From Deltaproteobacteria bacterium (lineage in GTDB: Bacteria; Desulfobacterota; Binatia; UBA9968), in assembly GCA_009692615.1 (NCBI GenBank), contig SHYW01000050.1, forward strand, positions 1 through 34,387: 34,387 bases of DNA, in the 5' to 3' direction. Below, piece after piece: positions 31,823 to 34,387 of the stretch (position 1 is the stretch's first letter; every line of letters begins with the position of its first letter). Made by a program: the position numbers and the translations under genes. The notes below the pieces were generated by a model that did no database searches, was not told the DNA's origin, and saw nothing but the letters and a program-made list of their open reading frames with translations.

Positions 31823-32010
31823 TTCGGAAGCAGATTTTTCTCGCGTCAAGTACGCAAAGGTCGCAAAGTGACAGGCCTGTGGCCTGTCATCCCGAGCGAA
31901 TGCGAGGGGATCTCAGAAAGATTTCTCCCAGAGCTTGTCCTGAGCTTTTGTCGAAGGGGTCGAAATGACAGTTTTCTCTAACCTTTGCGTACTTTGCGCG
32001 AGATCTTCCG
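31823..32010. repeat. Dispersed inverted repeat, copy D, with a nested insertion
   Basis: Arms 31823-31861 (TTCGGAAG...TCTCGCGTCAAGTACGCAAA) and 31981-32010 (complement, ending ...CGCGAGATCTTCCGAA) are far apart because about 120 bases lie between them. In that space are a perfect hairpin (GACAGGCC at 31870-31877 with 31881-31888) and a second repeat type at 31885-31970. The gap 31676-32067 holds no gene. Confidence 0.75.
31885..31970. repeat. Nested TGTCATYYCGA-ended repeat
   Basis: This 86-base unit starts TGTCATCCCGA and ends TCGAAATGACA, imperfect inverted ends. It contains CCTGAGC and TTGTCGAAGGGG, words shared with the short repeat at 19251-19280. A half copy (GTCATTTCGAGCG) lies at 31754-31766. 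It sits between the arms of copy D. Confidence 0.7.
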
Positions 32011-32067
32011 AACTTTTGGTTGCGCTGCGCTAACGCGACAAGCGCATATCCATTCCGTTACGCAAAA

Positions 32068-32307
32068 TTATTTCTCGCGGACAAATCCGCTGGCTTCGAG
32101 TTGTCGCGCGCAGGCTTCAACTGCGTTAGCTAACAGCGTCGGATCCGAACCCGGTTGGGATCGAGCGGTGCAGTGAAGGGTATGGTTGCTGACCGGATGA
32201 TACATTCTAATCGCCAGCGGCCGCTCCGACGAGCCGCAACCGGCGCAAATCAGACCGACCATCAGCATTGAGCGCGAATTTAACAGAAAATGAGTGAAAA
32301 ACTGCAT
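32068..32307 (-). CDS. Small predicted lipoprotein
   Basis: The product is 79 residues (start ATG 32307) or about 66 from a later Met. A hydrophobic segment ending MVGLICAGCGSS resembles a lipoprotein signal with Cys24, followed by a small domain (RPLAIRMYHPVSNHTLHC, LLANAVEACARQLEASGF). The composition and the regular helix at the C-terminus look coding. The Shine-Dalgarno is weak. It lies between repeat copy D and tRNA-Arg. No family recognised and function unknown. Confidence 0.5.
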   Translation of the reverse strand: MQFFTHFLLNSRSMLMVGLICAGCGSSERPLAIRMYHPVSNHTLHCTARSQPGSDPTLLANAVEACARQLEASGFVREK

Positions 32308-32403
32308 CGAACAATTACCGCCGCACGATTTGACCTAGGTTGATGGTTGATGGTAACAAATAAACGCGCCTACGACAAAACGTTCAGCCATCTTGGCGCT
32401 TTC

Positions 32404-32477
32404 GCCCCCGTAGCTCAGGTGGATAGAGCGCAGGATTCCTAATCCTGAGGCCACGCGTTCGAATCGCGTCGGGGGCA
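32404..32477 (+). tRNA. trnR: tRNA-Arg (CCU anticodon)
   Basis: The cloverleaf is complete over 74 bases: acceptor GCCCCCG with CGGGGGC, D-stem GCTC/GAGC, anticodon stem CAGGA/TCCTG with loop TTCCTAA (anticodon CCT), a 5-base variable loop, and T-arm ACGCG-TTCGAAT-CGCGT. The discriminator is A and the CCA end is not encoded. It reads AGG codons. An integrase gene follows 18 bases downstream in the opposite direction, so the tRNA 3' end is the probable integration site. Confidence 0.95.
32453..32477. other. Probable attachment site (attL) in the 3' part of tRNA-Arg
   Basis: Tyrosine integrases of this kind often recombine in the 3' half of a tRNA gene, leaving it intact. The integrase reads toward the tRNA and ends 18 bases from it. 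The T-arm and acceptor end are the likely shared core. No second copy of this sequence was found to the right edge, so the other end of the element must lie outside the window. Confidence 0.5.
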
Positions 32478-32495
32478 TTTAAGTTCAACCACTTA

Positions 32496-33716
32496 TCACG
32501 CCATTTTCAAGTTTTGCTTTGCGGAAGTGTCCACAAAGTGTCCATCGTGGTCTTCGGTAGCGGGTTTGGCGCTCAAGATCATTCCAGCAAGCCGGGAAAT
32601 CGAATCGGTTTTCGTTCTCGGCATCCAATGCGAATAAACTTTGAGCGTGATTTGTGGGTCTGCGTGTCCAAGGTAACTGGACACTTCCGTGATCGGTGTA
32701 CCTTGAGACAGCAGCAGCGAAGCGAACGTATGTCTTAGCGCGTGCATGTCGAGCTTCTTAACTTCGGCCTTGCGGATCGCCGGATGAAGCCCTCCTCGCA
32801 ACACGGTCTTTCGATCATTGGGCGAGCCGTTTTTTTTCGGGAACACCAAGTCCCATTTGCTGATCGGACAAGAGAGCTTCCAGCGCTTTAACGCTTGCAC
32901 GAGTTCCCCTGAAATCGGAATCTCCCTGATGCCATGCTTCGATTTCGGCACGTAGAAGATCGGTTCTTCGTCGCGCCACTTGTCCGGCCAGGTGCGCCTT
33001 ACCGTGATCTTGCCGGCACCGAAGTCAATGTCGCCCCATTGCAAACCCAACGCTTCGCCGTGGCGCATGCCGGTCGTGGCGATGGTGAAAATCAGCGACT
33101 TGTAAAAACCCGGTTCGGCATTTTGGATTAGCCGGTTTAGCTCTTCCGCGTTGTATACTTCTTCCGGTCTGGCTTCCGACGCCTCTTTTTCGGAAGCTTC
33201 CACCGATCCGCTACCCAAGCGCTGCGCGTTGCTGGCGGGATTATGCTTCACTTTCCCAAGTCGCACGGCTTCGTTGAAGATTGCCGTCGTCGTGGTAAGA
33301 AGCTTGTTCACAGTGATCGGCAAGAGCTTCTTCTTCTCAACGCTGTTTCCGTCGCGCCACGCCAGCCGCTGCGTTTCAATCGTCGTTGTGCTGATCTGAT
33401 CCAAGCGCTTGTCACCAAAGGCGGGAACTAAGTAAGTGTCGATATGATTCTTCCAGTGATCGAGAGAGGTCTCTTTCACAGGCTTGCCGTGCTTTCCAGC
33501 GTTCACTTTCTTGTTCTCGAACCATAACTCGGCCATCGTCTTAAACGTTGGAATCGCTTTCGGCGCGATATACTCGCCACTTCTTACCGCGACACGCTTT
33601 TCATCAAGCGCCGCTTTCGCTTCCTTCTGCGTCGGAAAACTTTTCCGATGCCGGTCGCCTCGGCTATCGCGGAAATCTATTTGATACCAACCCGATGATA
33701 ATTTTTTGATTGCCAT
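32496..33716 (-). CDS. int: Tyrosine-recombinase integrase
   Basis: The product is a 406-residue phage/ICE-type integrase. Visible are an N-terminal arm-binding domain (GWYQIDFRDSRGDRHRKSF), a SAM-like core-binding domain (ETSLDHWKNHIDTYLVPAFG) and the catalytic domain with Arg in TGMRHGEALGL, the lysine strand VPKSKHGIREIPI, HALRHTFAS, SSYLGHADP and the nucleophile Tyr in VYSHW. All key residues are present, so it is probably active. It follows the small XRE gene directly, the ATG touching its stop codon. The base composition is less GC-rich than the housekeeping genes. Confidence 0.95.
   Translation of the reverse strand: MAIKKLSSGWYQIDFRDSRGDRHRKSFPTQKEAKAALDEKRVAVRSGEYIAPKAIPTFKTMAELWFENKKVNAGKHGKPVKETSLDHWKNHIDTYLVPAFGDKRLDQISTTTIETQRLAWRDGNSVEKKKLLPITVNKLLTTTTAIFNEAVRLGKVKHNPASNAQRLGSGSVEASEKEASEARPEEVYNAEELNRLIQNAEPGFYKSLIFTIATTGMRHGEALGLQWGDIDFGAGKITVRRTWPDKWRDEEPIFYVPKSKHGIREIPISGELVQALKRWKLSCPISKWDLVFPKKNGSPNDRKTVLRGGLHPAIRKAEVKKLDMHALRHTFASLLLSQGTPITEVSSYLGHADPQITLKVYSHWMPRTKTDSISRLAGMILSAKPATEDHDGHFVDTSAKQNLKMA
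32526..32544. repeat. Paired AGTGTCCA sites, left
   Basis: AGTGTCCA occurs at 32526-32533 and 32537-32544, an 11-base step in direct orientation, inside the integrase 3' end (codes for part of GHFVDTS). The same pair in opposite orientation lies at 34256-34274. They look like arm-type binding sites for integrase or excisionase. Confidence 0.6.
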
Positions 33717-33908
33717 CTAGCGTTTCTCCCTTCTTTTTTTTGCCATTAAAAGAAGGTATTTCAAGGCGAATTCCGTTACCCGCTGAATCGGCATCTTATC
33801 CCGCTCCATCCGCGCCACAGTGTCTTTTGCCAAGTCGAGCGCCTCCGAAAGCTCGCGTTGGGTCATTTTGAGCAGGCCCCGAATCCGCTTGAGTTCCTTC
33901 CCTTGCAT
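33717..33908 (-). CDS. Small XRE-family helix-turn-helix protein
   Basis: The product is 63 residues if started at ATG 33908 (MQGKELKRIRGLLKMTQREL). The helix-turn-helix is in MTQRELSEALDLAKDTVARMERDKM, typical of XRE/Cro proteins. Starts at upstream Met codons would add 13-18 residues; none has a good ribosome site. The stop is directly followed by the integrase ATG, and the excisionase-like gene lies upstream on the same strand. It probably represses or times the integrase. Confidence 0.75.
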   Translation of the reverse strand: MQGKELKRIRGLLKMTQRELSEALDLAKDTVARMERDKMPIQRVTEFALKYLLLMAKKRREKR

Positions 33909-33952
33909 GGTAGCTGTTATGTATATCAGTTTGTTTACCATGACAAGGGTGA

Positions 33953-34231
33953 TCATGAATTTTTTTGACTGCGAGTGGCAACGAATGCATGCAGGTCGTC
34001 GATTCTGAATCTGACGTAATGGCCGAGCTTCACAGACGGTAGCTCGCCGCGTCGTGCCGCGTCGGAAATCCAAGTCTTCGGCACGTCGAAAAGCTTCGCC
34101 GCTCGTTCGGCGGAAAGCAGGGTAGGGGATTGTGAATCCTTTCCGGTCGCCGTGCGGATTTCTTCTCGCACCACTTCGCGTATTTGATCGAGAAGTAAAT
34201 CGAAGGGGCTTTTGGTTTGCTGCTCGTTCAT
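33953..34231 (-). CDS. Excisionase/AlpA-like DNA-binding protein
   Basis: The product is 92 residues from ATG 34231 (MNEQQTKSPFDLLLDQI). The C-terminal half has the MerR/AlpA-like winged helix of excisionases: LLSAERAAKLFDVPKTWISD followed by AARRGELPSVKLGHYVRFR and DLHAFVATR. A GTG start at 34273 would add 14 basic residues and overlap the AGTGTCCA pair. The N-terminal half is a coil-rich helix. It probably directs excision of the element together with the integrase. Confidence 0.8.
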   Translation of the reverse strand: MNEQQTKSPFDLLLDQIREVVREEIRTATGKDSQSPTLLSAERAAKLFDVPKTWISDAARRGELPSVKLGHYVRFRIDDLHAFVATRSQKNS

Positions 34232-34255
34232 TTTACGGTGTGACCGTTTGCGCCT

Positions 34256-34274
34256 TGGACACTCGATGGACACT
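34256..34274. repeat. Paired AGTGTCCA sites, right
   Basis: On the minus strand AGTGTCCA is repeated with an 11-base step (complement TGGACACT at 34256-34263 and 34267-34274). It lies just upstream of the excisionase-like gene. This is the same spacing as the left pair at 32526-32544, but in opposite orientation. Confidence 0.6.
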
Positions 34275-34387
34275 TGGCCTGTAACGATTCAAATTCATTT
34301 GAGTTTTTTTGACACGCAGGATCGGCAATCCTGTGCGAATCTTGGTCTGGTTGGGTGTTTACCATTGGGGCTTTCATCTCAACCTCT
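34275..34387. other. Right edge of window, inside the integrated element
   Basis: There is no gene. A 6-base hairpin CAGGAT/ATCCTG lies at 34317-34333. The region is likely the promoter side of the excisionase operon; the cargo of the element continues outside the window. Confidence 0.4.

Noticed and set aside
34311-34340. Anticodon-arm-like hairpin as a tRNA fragment or attR
   Set aside because: The loop lacks the conserved T33, there is no T-arm or acceptor stem, and the tRNA-Arg 3' sequence is not repeated.
1-34387. CRISPR array or diversity-generating retroelement
   Set aside because: No regularly spaced identical repeats, no cas or reverse transcriptase gene, and no paired template/variable repeats were seen.

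Overview
The window looks like a high-GC chromosome segment from an uncultured, soil- or sediment-type deltaproteobacterial or Binatota-like bacterium. That placement is an inference. It rests on the gene order alaC-hom-phosphoglycerate-mutase-like-glpX, on several solute-binding proteins without their transporters (TctC, NMT1/THI5 and iron/spermidine types), and on scattered LLM-oxidoreductase, isochorismatase and HMGL-type genes. No rRNA or phylogenetic marker was compared.

Layout. 1-2700: small secreted or unknown proteins, including an intact/broken paralogue pair. 2703-9953: a housekeeping run on the + strand (alanine aminotransferase, homoserine dehydrogenase, a phosphoglycerate-mutase-superfamily enzyme that may act as homoserine kinase, GlpX fructose bisphosphatase, a small membrane protein, a tRNA-dihydrouridine synthase, Maf). 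10489-15893: MEKHLA protein, biotin-dependent carboxyltransferase subunit, a tandem pair of unknown paralogues, a hydroxycinnamoyl-CoA hydratase/lyase-like crotonase, and a solute-binding protein gene with an amber stop. 15945-21423: an accessory zone with a low-GC SIR2-like gene (possible phage defence), inverted repeats, isochorismatase, TctC, an IS91-type transposase remnant, a degraded cupin fragment, a toxin-antitoxin pair with an interrupted toxin, and a cupin gene with an amber stop. 21560-26947: lipoprotein, LLM oxidoreductase, a hydrolase-like/methyltransferase fusion, and a three-gene group (NMT1-type binding protein, cysteine-free racemase-fold protein, unknown). 27087-31675: trpS-scpA-scpB-rluB facing a rhodanese-ThiF/MoeB gene. 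32404-34387: tRNA-Arg(CCU), immediately followed by a tyrosine integrase, a small XRE regulator and an excisionase-like gene. This is the left end of an integrated element that runs off the window.

Two patterns cut across the genes. First, four accessory genes (838-1332, 14778-15893, 19961-20284, 20296-21423) are each interrupted by one in-frame stop while the rest of the frame is intact. The stops are both TGA and TAG and no core gene is affected, so recent decay or base-call error is likelier than a changed code. Second, a family of dispersed inverted repeats, with arms like TCTCGCAAAGGCGC next to TTCGGA, sits in the gaps before hom, the phosphoglycerate-mutase-like gene, rluB and downstream of trnR's neighbour region. 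A related element lies before the carboxyltransferase gene, and one copy appears to have been invaded by a second repeat type.
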